The notes under the pieces were generated by a model, which saw only the letters and a list, made by a program, of their open reading frames with translations, was not told where the DNA came from and made no database searches. From contig JASEVX010000010.1 of NCBI GenBank assembly GCA_031761405.1, positions 34,219,322-34,283,321 on the forward strand: 64,000 nucleotides of DNA. Direction: 5' to 3'. The position numbers and the translations under genes were made by a program. This stretch comes from Serripes groenlandicus. Taxonomy: Eukaryota; Mollusca; Bivalvia; Cardiida; Cardiidae. Of this stretch, positions 51,765-63,683 are shown one piece after another (positions within the stretch are counted from its first letter, which is position 1; every line of letters begins with the position of its first letter).

Positions 51765-51915
51765 ATGTACGTTCTTGCTTTCTCACACTAGTATGACATA
51801 CAAAAATCTCTTTAGGCAACTGGCTACTTTTCCACATAATATGTTAGTCCTTATAACCCTTATATTGACAGGCCACGTCGCTTCCGACAGGGCTAACATA
51901 ATTCGCAGAACACGG
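51765..51915 (-). mobile_element. SINE, right-arm copy of 7027-7215
   Basis: Reverse complement of the left-arm SINE, with CACGTCGCTTCCGACAGGGC at the head end. Same flanks as the left arm, so the insertion predates the duplication. Confidence 0.65.
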
Positions 51916-52811
51916 TTTAATAATTAAAAACATTGATAGTTGAAGTTAATTACCTTGGTCACACGATGATAACATAGTGGTCTTTTTAAAACATTGTTTA
52001 AATCATCATTTTTTTGGGGTGTGATATATTTCCTGTTTGTTACGTTATCAATGTTGGTTTCCCATATTTGTCACTTGACCAAGCTTTATATTTTTGATAG
52101 TTTGTGATGGAAAATCTTTGTGGGCCATTGATAGATTATGTCCAATTAATTGAATTTAAATAAGGCAGTTGCGTCTTTTAAATGTGTTTATCTCCCTATC
52201 TCATATTTGTCATTTTAGATAGTCAATATTTTGGGAATATTGAAGGTGTATGCGTTTTCAACATCTTGAATAAAGATTTACTACAGATCTTTAATGAAAC
52301 TTTTATTTCTATTATTTCATTTACAAAAACAGTTGTTAATATATTTATTGTCGCTGGTTTTAAATTATCAAAGTACACACATTTTACCTTGATCCATTGG
52401 AAAAGGGACTAATGAACAAAAACGACAGTAACATAAACGGTCCATGTATCATGAAAACTAACATTTTGAAATTCTGGATGTATGAAGCGAATGGCAATTA
52501 GAATGTAATGCTTACATTTGGGAATGAATAGATCAACAAAAGATCGGAAACGGGACTAATGAGCAAAAAATATATTGACATGTACGGTCAATGTCACATG
52601 AAAACTAACATTTTGAAATTCCGAATGTATGAAGCCAATGGCAATTAGGATTTAAATGATAACATTTATTGTCAGCTTTTGGTAAACCTGAAAGGCTTGC
52701 GTTCATAACTAAATGAAAGAAAAAGGGGAAGAGTGTACGTAGTTCTGAGATCTGCTTATACATTGGCCTGGCATATATAACAACATGAATGATAAACTTA
52801 ATTTATTACTG

Positions 52812-52860
52812 TCGGACAGGCTGGACTATGCCGGTTCACAGATTGCCTATATTCAGTGGG
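52812..52860 (+). pseudogene. Duplicated STRA6-like exon 12 copy with lost acceptor
   Basis: Same 49-base length as exon 12, encoding SDRLDYAGSQIAYIQW, and followed by an intact GTGAGT donor. The acceptor CAG of the functional copy reads CTG here (52809-52811), which should abolish splicing. Degenerate array units follow it to 53128. Confidence 0.72.
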
Positions 52861-53370
52861 GTGAGTAATTTGACCATGACGTATCAGAGTATGTACTATG
52901 ACGTGTCGCAGATTGTCTGCATCCTACTGGGAGAGTGTAATAAGTTCTTACAGTCTGTACTATGCCAGGTAACACATTGTCTACATACTAAAGTATTGAC
53001 TTTTAGGTATAACAAGCTGATCTATGCCGTGTCATAGGTTACCTACATACTTTAGGGGAGTATATTGACCTTTAAGTCTAACAGTTTGTTCTATGCAGGG
53101 TAACATATTTACCTACATGCTATTGCACAGGGACGTGCTCCTCTAAAAATATATATTACCCTATGCATAAATATTATATGTGCATAGGGTCATATCTATT
53201 TTTAGAGGAGCACGTACCTGTTGACATCCCCGGCATAGTACATATTTAATAACTTAATGGCTAATAAACTCAACCCATATACTTCAGGAAATATGTGATC
53301 CGGCATAGTACAGCCTGTAATACCTTAAAGGTCAATATACTCTCACTATAGTATGTAGTTAAGCTGTAAT
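52861..53370. repeat. Right-arm remnant of the exon 12-derived array, with an orientation flip
   Basis: From 52861 to about 53128 at least four degenerate units run on the plus strand (TATGCC...TACATACT pattern). After a hairpin at 53133-53215, two or so more units run in the opposite orientation (CCGGCATAGTACA...GTCAATATACTC). This indicates a local inversion or foldback insertion inside the array. Confidence 0.7.
53133..53215. mobile_element. 83-bp foldback hairpin in the right-arm array
   Basis: ACGTGCTCCTCTAAAAATA and its inverse at the far end, AT-rich loop with CCCTATGCA / TGCATAGGG pairing. The exon 12-derived repeat units run in opposite directions on its two sides. Confidence 0.75.
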
Positions 53371-53596
53371 CTGACGAATATACTTAGTATCGTAAGAATA
53401 AGCATTGCGTTATAAGCCGCAGTTCTAGCTTTAACTTATATACAGTAACTGGAAGTACATCGTTGGACACGCACGGTTGTGGAATCCGCCACGAACCAAA
53501 CATCGTGCACGTTTGGATCGTAGCGGAGTCGACAACCGTGATGTCCGTCGTTGCGGGTAGTACTGCTTCACTATTTTCACGCAAATATATTCCTTA

Positions 53597-54256
53597 ATAG
53601 CCCGTTCACACATAGCTACGCTCTTACTACGATGATGCCGATCTGCCCCGACCTGAAAAATGTACCAAATTGGGACGAGATCGGAATCAAAAACTTTAAA
53701 GGTGGTGAATACCTTCGCGGAATGCCTGTTTAAGGCTTGTACTACGATTTCTACACGACTATAGCGTTTCCCGTACCATTGCCGCTCAGGCGCCTTTTCT
53801 ACTACGTTTTCGCTACGGTGTACAATACCTTACTACGTTGGTAGACAGACTGTAACAAGATGTCTCTTCGCTCATGCCGACAATATTACGATCTTGACAC
53901 GATCATGGTACGATTTAATGTGATGCGTATATAAATTGAGTAGTTTCGAAAAAAAAACAACACTCATATACTGAAAGATGAACAGACCCGAATTGCCCCA
54001 GCTTGCAATTCTACACAAATTACGTTCGTACACCGCTTGTACTGTGACTCTTTTCAGCCACGATCCTGCTACGCTTATTTTGAACATGTTCAAAATAAAA
54101 GTGGCGAGGTCGTGAGACTTCCCGACCTATGCGATTTCACAACGACCCAACGATGAAGATCATCTCCCGATTGGCCACGGCTGCTCCATGACTAGTCACG
54201 ATTTGGGACCAATTTTAGATCGTAGTAGAAGTGGGGCCTATGTGTGAACGAGCCAT
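53597..54256. mobile_element. Non-autonomous DNA element, about 660 bp, possibly Harbinger-like
   Basis: Left end GCCCGTTCACACATAG and right end CTATGTGTGAACGAGCC form inverted repeats with one mismatch, with ATA on both flanks. A three-base duplication and these ends fit PIF/Harbinger, but this is an inference. It holds many short GATCGTAG-like repeats and no coding region. Present only in the right duplication arm. Confidence 0.6.
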
Positions 54257-54292
54257 ATAGTGGAAATATAAATTATTGTCTTCCATTTGCAG

Positions 54293-54345
54293 GCTACATC
54301 ATCTTCATTTCGGCCCTGCTCATCGGTTGAATCCTACTGGCGTTT
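54293..54345 (+). pseudogene. Duplicated STRA6-like exon 13 remnant with in-frame stop
   Basis: Preceded by a conserved acceptor (CTTCCATTTGCAG). The first codons read YIIFISALLIG and then TGA. The sequence falls apart into a T tract and skips the rest of the exon. The following bases (54380-54490) match the reverse complement of intron sequence at about 3715-3820. This copy cannot encode the receptor. Confidence 0.72.
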
Positions 54346-54639
54346 TTTTTTTAGTGTTTGTAAATTACTATTTGACACAATTTACCTGATCTTGAATATC
54401 GTGCAATATTATGAAGTGGACTTGCGATATCTCGAACATGCGATAATTCGAATATGTTGTCTACATCAAACCAATTCATGGACGAGTATGTCATTTTAAA
54501 ACACCGAAGCAGCAGTTGTTATTGCTCAGACGATATTATGTATTCACTGGCTTGCATTTTGTGATAAAGGAAACACATAAATTTATTTCGAGTAATGCAG
54601 CGAGTACTCGAAAACGCAGACATTCCGAAGTAATTTATA

Positions 54640-55960
54640 AGTCTATCTAGTCTGTACGGCCAGCTTATGAATCAACCATACCAATCTCACTATCTAGTCT
54701 GTACTTTCCGCCTATATATCAACCATAAAAGTTTCACTATCTAGTCTCTACTGTTCACCTATATATCAACCATAACAGTCTCAATCAATATCTAGTCTCT
54801 AATGTCCGCCTATATATCAACCATACCAGTCTCACTATCTAGTATGTACTGTCCGCCTGTATATCAACTATACCAGTCTCACTATCTAGTCTGTACTGTC
54901 CGCTTATATATCAACCATACCAGTCTCACTATCTAGTCTATACTGTCCGCCTATATATCAACCGTACCAGTCTCACTATCTAGTCTGTACTGTCCGCCTA
55001 TATATCAACCGTACCAGTCTCACTATCTAGTCTGTACTGTCCGCCTATATATCAACCATACCAGTCTCACTATCTAGTCTGTACTGTCCGCCTATATATC
55101 AACCATACCAGTCTCAATATCTAGTCTGTACTGTCCGCCTATATATCAACCATACCAGTCTCACTATCTAGTCTGTACTGTCCGCCTATATATCAACCAT
55201 ACCAGTCTCACTATTTAGTCTGTACTGTCCGCCTATATATCAACTATACCAGTCTCACTATCTAGTCTGTACTGTCCGCCTATATATCAACCATAACAGT
55301 CACACTATCTAGTCTGTACTGTCCACTTATATATCAACCAGTCTCACTATCTAGTCTGTACTGTCCCCCTATATATCAACTATACCAGTCAAACAATCCA
55401 GTCTGTACTGTCCGCCTGTATATCAACCATAATAGTCTCACTATCTAGTCTGTACTGTCCGCCTGTATATCAACCAAACCAGTCTCACTATTTAGTCTGC
55501 ACTGTCCCCCTATATATCAACTATACCAGTCTCACTATCTAGTCTGTACTGTCCGCCTGTATATCAACCATAACAGTCTCACTATCTAGTCTGTACTGTC
55601 CGCCTGTATATCAACCAAACCAGTCTCACTATTTAGTCTGCACTGTCCACCTATATATCAACTATACCAGTCTCACTATCTAGTATGTACTGTCCGCCTA
55701 TATATCAACCAAACCAGTCTAACTATCTAGTCTGTACTGTCCGCCTATATATCAACCATAACAGTCTCACTATCTAGTCTGTTCTGTCCGCCTGTATATC
55801 AACCATAACAGTCTCACTATCTAGTCTGTACTGTCCGCCTGTATATCAACCATACCAGTCTCACTATCTAGTCTGTACTGTCCCCCTATATATCAACTAT
55901 TCCAGTCTCACTATCTAGTCTGTACTGTCCGTCTATATATCAACCATAAAAGTTTCACTA
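54640..55960 (-). repeat. 47-bp minisatellite, about 28 units, inverted relative to 2131-2412
   Basis: Units of CTATCTAGTCTGTACTGTCC, GCCTATATATCAACCATACC and AGTCTCA, highly uniform. It is the reverse complement of the left-arm array, at the matching position of the inverted duplication. Confidence 0.92.
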
Positions 55961-56349
55961 TCTCAGTGGATTCGCGTTAACTCGAAAATGTCATAACTCG
56001 TACAAATCGTAAAAAATCCTGAAAGAGATCTGTCTTAACAAAGCTTTGTAACAACAGTTCTGATTGGTCATACGACAATTTCAAGAAAGTGTTGATATTC
56101 AACAAATTACAAATATTGTACTGCATGACATATACAGAGTCAGACATAACGTGTTGATCTATATCTGTAACGAGGTTGATCTTATGATCAAACCAAACTC
56201 GAACGGAAACTCCTTTTAACGTTCTAACAACTGGGAAAACACTTTATTATATTTATTTATACAGAAAAATACTCTCTAAACCACTATGACATAACTTATT
56301 TCGTCCAAACATAATGAATAAATTTAATTCTGACGTCACATATTTTCAC

Positions 56350-56485
56350 ATAAGGAAAAACTAATATTCTTACCTAAGGAATTTCCTTAGTAGCTTTGTG
56401 AATACGAACTTAAGGAATTTCCTAAGCTAAGGGGAAAATCGGGAATTTAAGGATAACTTAGGAGCTTTGTGAATACTGCCCCTGA
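56350..56485. repeat. Short repeat with AGCTTTGTGAATAC phrases
   Basis: AGCTTTGTGAATAC occurs twice, with AAGGAATTTCCTTAG and AAGGAATTTCCTAAGC palindromes between. Resembles a MITE terminus family common in aquatic invertebrates. No full element defined. Confidence 0.4.
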
Positions 56486-56750
56486 AATAAATCAATATCA
56501 ATACGAGAACATGATAATTAATGTCAACTTTTTATTTTTTATTAATTATTAGGGAATGCTGAAACACACTGATATGCAAACACATATGTGTGCGTGTTTT
56601 AGCAGCATAACTCTGGCATATTGTTCAAAATTATGTTAGTTGAATTGCACCGCAGTGCAAGTATTTTGACGTTTGAAGAATATATCATGACTCAAATTGG
56701 GAAAATAAAAGAAATATATATATATATATTGTCGGCGTAGTTAGAACATT

Positions 56751-56998
56751 TCGAGGGCTTGGCGTGAAACGGTTGTAACTTAAAACCTATTTTGAAAACC
56801 TTTGTTTAGGGGCAATTTTGACCCCCTTGTAAACAATGAAAATTTAGGTGCCTTTGCTCAGAACGAGCATTGGCACCTAAATTTCCATTGTTTACCAAGA
56901 AAAATGATTTAACGTTTATAAAGACTTCATGGCAAGGTGATTAACCTTGGTAACAAAAATACCATTTTAGTTACAACCGTTTCACGCCAAGCCCTCGA
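56751..56998. mobile_element. MITE with 30-bp perfect terminal inverted repeats, 248 bp
   Basis: Begins TCGAGGGCTTGGCGTGAAAC and ends with its reverse complement; 30 bases of each end pair perfectly. A second inverted pair lies inside (TTTAGGTGCC at about 56850 with GGCACCTAAA at about 56872). No clear target duplication or coding potential. Confidence 0.85.
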
Positions 56999-57285
56999 TT
57001 TGTGTGGCGCTCGAGTAAAACCAAATTTTACGTAATGATTACTCATGCATGGATAAAAAATCCTGTGCATTCATACAGAAGGATCTAGATACATTTCTTT
57101 GATCAGTCTATGATATTGATACACAGATCAGACAGCGTGCAGGAACTAACTGATTAAGATTAACACTGGTGGCGATTGCTTTAAAGTTGATTTACGCAGA
57201 ACGCCGCTCATTTGTTAAAACTTCAGTAGATTTGACTTTTTAAAAAGACAGCAACAATAAACAACTGTTTCATCGTTAATGTTCA

Positions 57286-57920
57286 TCAATTTTGACCATA
57301 CATTCTAGCATGAGGTAGAACTTTGAAAACTCCGTTCGATTCCGAGAAAGTAATGGGATGTATGTTAGTGTGATACCACGTGTGATAGGTTAATGCCTTC
57401 TCACTCAGTTGTCTGTTCTTCATTCCTCTAGCCTTCCATATCTGACATATGGACACTTTATGCGGAGGTAAAGCTGTCGTATTTATACAGTTCTTGTGCA
57501 GCAGTTCATCGTTAAAGGGTATATCATAGGAGTCCTGAAAGACGTTTGACGGCTCTATGTCTGGCAGACGGCTAACAACGCCAGACGTTCTGTTAACTTG
57601 TCTATATAATGTAGTTACAAAGTGTGGACCTGTACAACCAAAGGCATGGGTACATTTATCGGATAACTGTGATAGTTTCCAAATAATAAGCTTATAGAAC
57701 GGGTGCCCAGGGACACATAGCAGAGCAGCGTTGGTTAACAGTAGGTCGGTATTCCAAAGGAAGAAGTGTTCTCCGGGTTCCATGGCGACAGAACACTCGT
57801 GTGTATCGAAGTAAGTGTCCAGTGGTTTGACGCTGACCGTATCCAAGTCGAAGTAGGCTCCGCCATAGCTATGTAATATGAGGTAACGCAGCATATCAGA
57901 ACGCATAATATCAGACGTTA
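57286..57920 (-). CDS. alpha-1,4-glycosyltransferase-like (GT32 / Gb3-synthase type), last coding exon
   Basis: Open to a stop at 57286. The acceptor TTCTTTTTTATTTCAG places the exon start at 57920; codons from there to 58017 are intron. Encodes SDIMRSDMLRYLILHSYGGA and YFDLDTVSVKPLDTYF, with the DxD motif (DLD) that binds the metal and nucleotide sugar. It continues with LLTNAALLCVPGHPFYKLII and CTGPHFVTTLYRQ, the conserved alpha-1,4-glycosyltransferase C-terminal block, and ends about 90 residues later. Sugar and acceptor cannot be told. The upstream exon with the membrane anchor and first half of the catalytic domain was not found in the window, so the gene continues right or is partial. 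Confidence 0.82.
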
Positions 57921-58019
57921 CTGAAATAAAAAAGAACACAACATATGTTATCTCTCCAGAAGCGCTACTTCGTTTTTTGAACGGTACTTTTAAGGTACCC
58001 TCTATAGTGGTGTGCATTT

Positions 58020-59600
58020 TGAGAAATCATACAACAATTTGCTCCCCGATTATAAACAGAATGATAGAGTAAAGCTGGGAACCAAAATTCGAGATGTCTT
58101 TGCTTAACACTCATATAAAACGTAGTGCCATGTATCAGTCAATTTATCTGCATTTTGAAAAATATTTGGGAATCAAGATATCTGAATTTATAAAATGATT
58201 CTGAAAGGCAGCTTTAGTGGTTGAAGTTAAACGAGTACACGTTTCCTATCAAAATCAATGTATACATACATCAATCGTTGTTTACACTTTTCAAATGCTT
58301 CAAAATGTAATTTTTGTTTACGAAATGTTTTTGTCATTTATAAGAATAGTCTTTTAATTTTCTATTATTTTGTTGATCATAACTTATTTTGAAGATGTCA
58401 TGTTTTATTAAAAGAAAAATCTTATTAAATAGCGCCGTTCGTTATATAACTAACACTACTCAGTATCATCTTTAGATTGTCTCTTAATATAAATTATACT
58501 TATTATAAACTCTCGGTGCATTATCATTAGCCAATCAAAACGTTGTCTTTTACGATTCATCAGGTTATTTTTTTGCATCAAACGTGTTTGTCTTCATATT
58601 GCTTTATCTTATAATATTCTTGTTGATCCGAAGTGATTTGTTGAATTGTTTGTTTTATTAACAATAATGCCAATAACTTCGATGTTAACAATTTACAATT
58701 ACCTTTAAACTAACACTTTCTAACATATCGATTCGTGAGTGTTATGAACGACAACCCTGCGATGTAGAATGTTATCTCCCATAGGGCTACAGGTAAGCAC
58801 GGTATTTTATCGTAAAAACACAAAAGAATTGACAAATAAAGCATTTTTTCTTTTTAAATGATACGTATTAAAATGAAAATAAAAAATGAATAAAGCAATT
58901 GTTATTGGATTTGGCCAGTTTCATTTCGGAAAGCTTCATATGGGTTATTGAAAAAATAGATATATCTCACACCTGGTACCTATGAACGAAAATACCCATT
59001 TATGGGTTGTGTTTGGTTATCTAACTATATCTACCTTTCAAGAGTTTAACTAAAGATCTCTGGAAATAAGGTTAACCCTGTCTTAAATAAATGTTTGAAC
59101 TCTATGCATTTCTGCTTTTTTGTTAACATTTTTTGAAATTATGTGACTTGTGTTGTAACTTTCCAAAAATTGGAAGAGTTGACCATCTTTTTTCCACTGA
59201 TACCATGGGTACCGTCCCACTGGACTATTAGTGCTTTGATTTTTTAGCTTGGTAGGGTATTTTTAGAGTCGTCTGCTATGAGTATGTTGATGAAATTAAT
59301 GTGTCAGCTTATATGACATTTTTGAAACATGTAATATTGATTCTCACCAGATAAAGGATTCCAAATACCATACAAATAGTTAAAACAGATGACAGCATAG
59401 TGTAAACATATAACTAAAAAATAACTATATAGTGTAAACAGATACTATATAGGTTGGTAGTCTGTTCTGCTCTGTTATCATCGTTGCCATGGCTTGCACA
59501 TACAATGATAAAAACAATATTGCGAGTAGTGAATGTGGTGAAATTGGCTCAGTTGTTCAATGAAATCAATTTAATACATTAACCTAAATTGAAAAAGAAA
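58020..59600. other. No gene recognised; probable intron or upstream of the glycosyltransferase exon
   Basis: Searched on the minus strand for an exon ending in phase 1 with a GT32 N-terminal pattern. None found. Confidence 0.45.
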
Positions 59601-59619
59601 ATGTATGGAAGACTCTTTC

Positions 59620-60270
59620 ATACATAGCTTTTCCAGAACATTTATCATAGCTCTATGCGCCTGGAGCCACCACATTTGGCACGAAGATGTATCTTTGGAA
59701 GAGGATGTGTCGTGAAAAGAATTTAGGATGCTGTGAACTTGACCTTAACGCTGACCTTTGATCCAATTGAAAAAAAGAAACTGGCATTGGCTATACTTCC
59801 CACACGTTTATACATTATGTTACATATTTTGTACGAAAATGCATCTTCGAACGACGGTGTCAGGTTAAACAATTAGGTCAATTTGACCTTAACCTTGGCA
59901 TCTGACCCATTAACAGTCAAAAGCTTATCTAGGCAACCTGTAGTTAGCAAATTAGTATGAAAATACATCGTTGGATATCAGTGTTTTCGCGTACCATATT
60001 CATTCACTGACCTTATCAATCACCTCTGGCCCAATTCAAAGACAATACTTGTCGATGCCATATCTCCTATTATATCACTCTTTGATATAGCACATTCGTA
60101 TGGTATGACAATAACTCTTCAGAAAATAAATGGTGTCCCATAACTTAAGTTTAAGTTGATTTGACTTTGACATTGATAGGACTTATTTAAAGATCAATCT
60201 TGTTAAAGTCGTATCTCCTTCCTTTCAGTCAGAGTTGAAATTTCCTGCATACAAGTGATGTTTAATATAT
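59620..60270 (+). repeat. Degenerate dispersed repeat with TGACCTTAACCTT phrases
   Basis: CTTGACCTTAACGCTGACCT, TTTGACCTTAACCTTGGCAT, and repeated GAAAATGCATCTTCGAA / GAAAATACATCGTTGGA / GAAGATGTATCTTTGGA phrases at about 150-170 bp spacing. No gene. Confidence 0.5.
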
Positions 60271-60865
60271 GGCTGTAATGACATCCTTTTGTATCCTATG
60301 GGATCGTTGACTTCCCCGCCCCTAGTTGGGGAGAATGGAATGTATACAATTCTTGTTCGAGTTTAATTTATTTCATGTAGTTTGAGGGATACAAACTCAC
60401 TATCGTAGCGTATTCTCCTATTCAACTATGCATTAGTTATTTAATACTCTTAAGATGTTCTCAAAGGTAATTCAGGTCGCTAAGATACTGTTGTACAGTG
60501 GTATGCTTCATAGATAATGAAACCACATCAAGAAGAAAACACTACATAATCGGCGTGACAATAATGGGTTTCGGACCTTAACTTACGATCCTTGACTTAT
60601 CTGTCTTATATTATCGACGTCCTCACTACGTCATCCACTCTGACATGCTTGTTTAGGACCTGTACGTTTATTCTACTGATCTTAGTTCATTTATATAACG
60701 TATAAACAAAACCTCTTGGACAATATACATTTATAATAGGTTAAAATTTAAAGTTACACTTCAGTGTCAAATGTTACAGTTATTTCAATAACTAGCTTCA
60801 GATGTACACATTTGTTATTGTCAGCGTCTGAAATGAATATCTACATACCTCTTTCCCGGGTTTAG

Positions 60866-61078
60866 CCCCGGTAGCTCAGTCGTTAGCGATGCAGACTGTC
60901 AACTTAGCGTGTGTGGGGTCGAACCCCAGCTCACCCAAAAATTATTTCCGACGTTTGCCAAAAGTCAATGTTATACGCGTCATTCCTCTTGCACCAATGG
61001 GGAAAGCAATCAGTTGCTTGGAGAGACTGTTATGAGGAGTACTGATGTGAGAAAGACAAGAAACCAATATGTAGGATG
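60866..61078 (+). mobile_element. tRNA-derived SINE
   Basis: AGCCCCGGTAGCTCAGTCGT head with A-box, GGGGTCGAACCCCAGCTCAC B-box, then CAATCAGTTGCTTGGAGAGA and GTACTGATGTGAGAAAGACA. The open frame over it is a by-product. Confidence 0.62.
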
Positions 61079-61099
61079 GTATCAGTACTGCACTGTTTT

Positions 61100-63500
61100 C
61101 GCCTCCTTAACGGCAGTGGTAATTATTGATAAGAACAACCAAACGGAGTAAATTGACTCAAGGATGGCACTGATAAATTAGCCCAGGGTTCAGCAATTAA
61201 CGTGATAGGGATATTTGTAAAGATATTTGGTTTAATATACCTTGCTCAGATTAATTGTACGTGGGTCGTTTGTATAAATTTCAACTCAAGACTAGCTCTC
61301 GACGAAATATCTCACTCCCTTATATACTGTCCTGGTCACGAGACCCAGATCGGGTCGGAGAATTGGCCGCGACCAACCAAACCTGGTCATGACCAAACAA
61401 AACGGGTGCGACCAAAATGTCAGGACTCGATCAAGAAAATTGGTCGGAGCAACCCATGAATGCGTTAAGCAACACTGGGCTTTAGATACTGAACTTCTAA
61501 CATAGGAAGCCAATGCAGAGACTAAGATCGGAGTAAGCTATGGTTTCATATAATTTGACAATGTAAATAACAACAAACAATGACTCACTCACGATGATTC
61601 CCCAAATTATGACTCAACGGAATTTCTTCCCGACACGCAGTATTACGTATTGCCGGGAACAAGGTGAGCGAGCTGCCATGGCTGACAAGTTCATTATACG
61701 GCATGTTTATAGTGTAAAGGAACTAGAACAATTCAAACTGATGACAAGATAAGAACATAACATTTATTATTGAATAGTATGACATTGATCCTTAGCAAAA
61801 GCGAGCATGAAATAAATCCCGGTCGAGACTCTGCGAAAGCCGGGATTACTAATACGGGGAACAGAAACAGGTGCGATAAGCGACAATTGTCTGCCGTGTT
61901 TAGAAAACAGTTCACTGCGCATGTCTTTAACTTCCGGCGTGTCATTTTTAAAATTCAGAAAGCAGACCGGATAAGTCAAAGCCATATTTACATGTTTTGC
62001 TTGAAATTGATAGTTTACAGTTTTATTTTTACGGTAGTTACAATAGGTAAGTGTTTAACTTTATTCTAGATAGGTCTGCGAAGCTCGATTCAGGCAATTA
62101 TTGAAGATCTCGGTGTAAATAGATGGCTCTCTGCAGGGTCTTTTTTTTTTTTTAGTTAACAAATTAAAAAATCTTTAAAATCGCTTTCGATGGGTTGTGT
62201 GAATAAATAAAAAGGTTAAACATTTTGCGTTTATTTGTCAGTGCAGGGCCCTGACTATTTTTTAAGGATTTTAATTAATGTTTTCATGTGTTATTCGAGA
62301 ATAGAAAAGTGCCTAACTGTCCAAAATAAACAAGTAGGTAGGTAGTTCAATATCACCTAAATACTTGTTGGGTAAAAAATATCTTGAGTGAACTTATTTT
62401 GGAATAATTTCTTAAAATAAGTTTCGAAATTAGAAATATTTACATTTTTCTTGAAGTTAAGCATATTTGTTTTCTTGTGCCTAATTTGCAAACCCTAAAA
62501 CTTTTGATGAAGTTTTCTTAAACTTTTTGATCAAGTTTTATTGAACTTTTGATAGGAGATTTGTCAATGTGGTAGGTGTTTGTTTAAATTGGTGGGGATT
62601 CGGCTATGGGAATATTTTTTGTTAAATGTGGAAGCAAAATGAAATGTGTCAATATACAGGCTATCAAGTTTTTAATTTTGAAACTTTTTGATCATGTAAG
62701 ACCTAAAAAACAGGACTGATCATGCAAACGTTTATTTTAGTGCTGCTTTACAAACTGAGATTTAATTCATTATTATAATTAATGCTTGCTCAAACGAGAG
62801 TCACATCTCACAATTAAAAATATGAAAAACCCTCTTCCCAGATGTCATCACCAAGAATTAAAAAATATGAGTTTGAACACCAGTTGTGACAACATTCTTT
62901 ACGATGTTTGACAAGCGTCATTGGCTAACAGCAGATACTTTTAAAATGTTATAAAACACAAATATGATATTGTAGGTACGAATTGTGCTAGTTTAACACT
63001 TTTTAATTTTGTTTTTATTCTTTAGTTTGAAGGTACTATGGTCTGCGTCCCCGAAATCTAGGTTTGGTAGGAAGTGCAAGTATAAATGGAAGATGTTAAC
63101 TGTTGGTCCCATGGTATAGCTTCATTCAGTGGAAAGACTCATATCAGAGGCATCGTTTGGAATTCAATTAGGAGATCACACATCGTTGCAGAAGTTAAAA
63201 CCCTTTTCAAATTGAATTAATGACATGAGCTTTTATAAAGTTCTAAAATTAATTTGATCAGCTTCATATAAACTATGTCAGGGAAGTATTTGTGTGTATT
63301 CGGAGTGTGTGAGGTTATGATTAAATGGAATGACCTCTATGAAATAATTATATCTACTCTAGAGTAGTGAGTACATTTTTAATGACCTGGCAAGACACTG
63401 TTTCACAGGAACTAACACTTTTCTTTTGGCATGTATAATGATTGTTTCTGTTTAACTAATACCGCATTCTTATCAATTGATTTCATTAAACTTATTTCCA
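61100..63500. other. No gene recognised
   Basis: AT-rich. 61310-61460 has repeated GACCAA/GGTC phrases that may be a decayed element. Both-strand open frames at 61292-61513 and 61733-62069 overlap and show no domain. Confidence 0.45.
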
Positions 63501-63519
63501 CAAGTAGTTATGCACTGTG

Positions 63520-63683
63520 TAGCCAAAGTAAAAACAGCACATCATGAGCAATTTCTACTTTTGCCATGAACTTTTCAAATCCTTTCAATAATTATAGTTT
63601 AATTTACACAAACCTATAATTTTTTGTCTAAATGTGTGCTAAGTCGTCTTTGGATATTTGGTGTAAGTGGGAAAGGGATAATT
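63520..63683. mobile_element. TTAA-type MITE, partial, near the right end
   Basis: CATCATGAGCAATTTCTACT, CTTTTCAAA, then AAGTCGTCTTTGGATATTTG and TGGGAAAGGGATAATT. Confidence 0.5.

Larger units (their letters stand above)
49130..56100. repeat. Right arm of the large inverted duplication
   Basis: Reverse-oriented, decayed copy of 690-8720, separated from it by about 40 kb. It lacks exon 14 and the 24-bp minisatellite. It contains private insertions: a mariner at 49328-50346, a 660-bp element at 53597-54256, a hairpin at 53133-53215, and an expanded 47-bp array. It sits upstream of the functional gene and points the opposite way. Confidence 0.85.

Noticed and set aside
60866..60940. Possible tRNA gene
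   Set aside because: It has A- and B-box-like sequences but no complete cloverleaf and continues into a SINE body. The same applies at 32185-32278 and 36000-36080.
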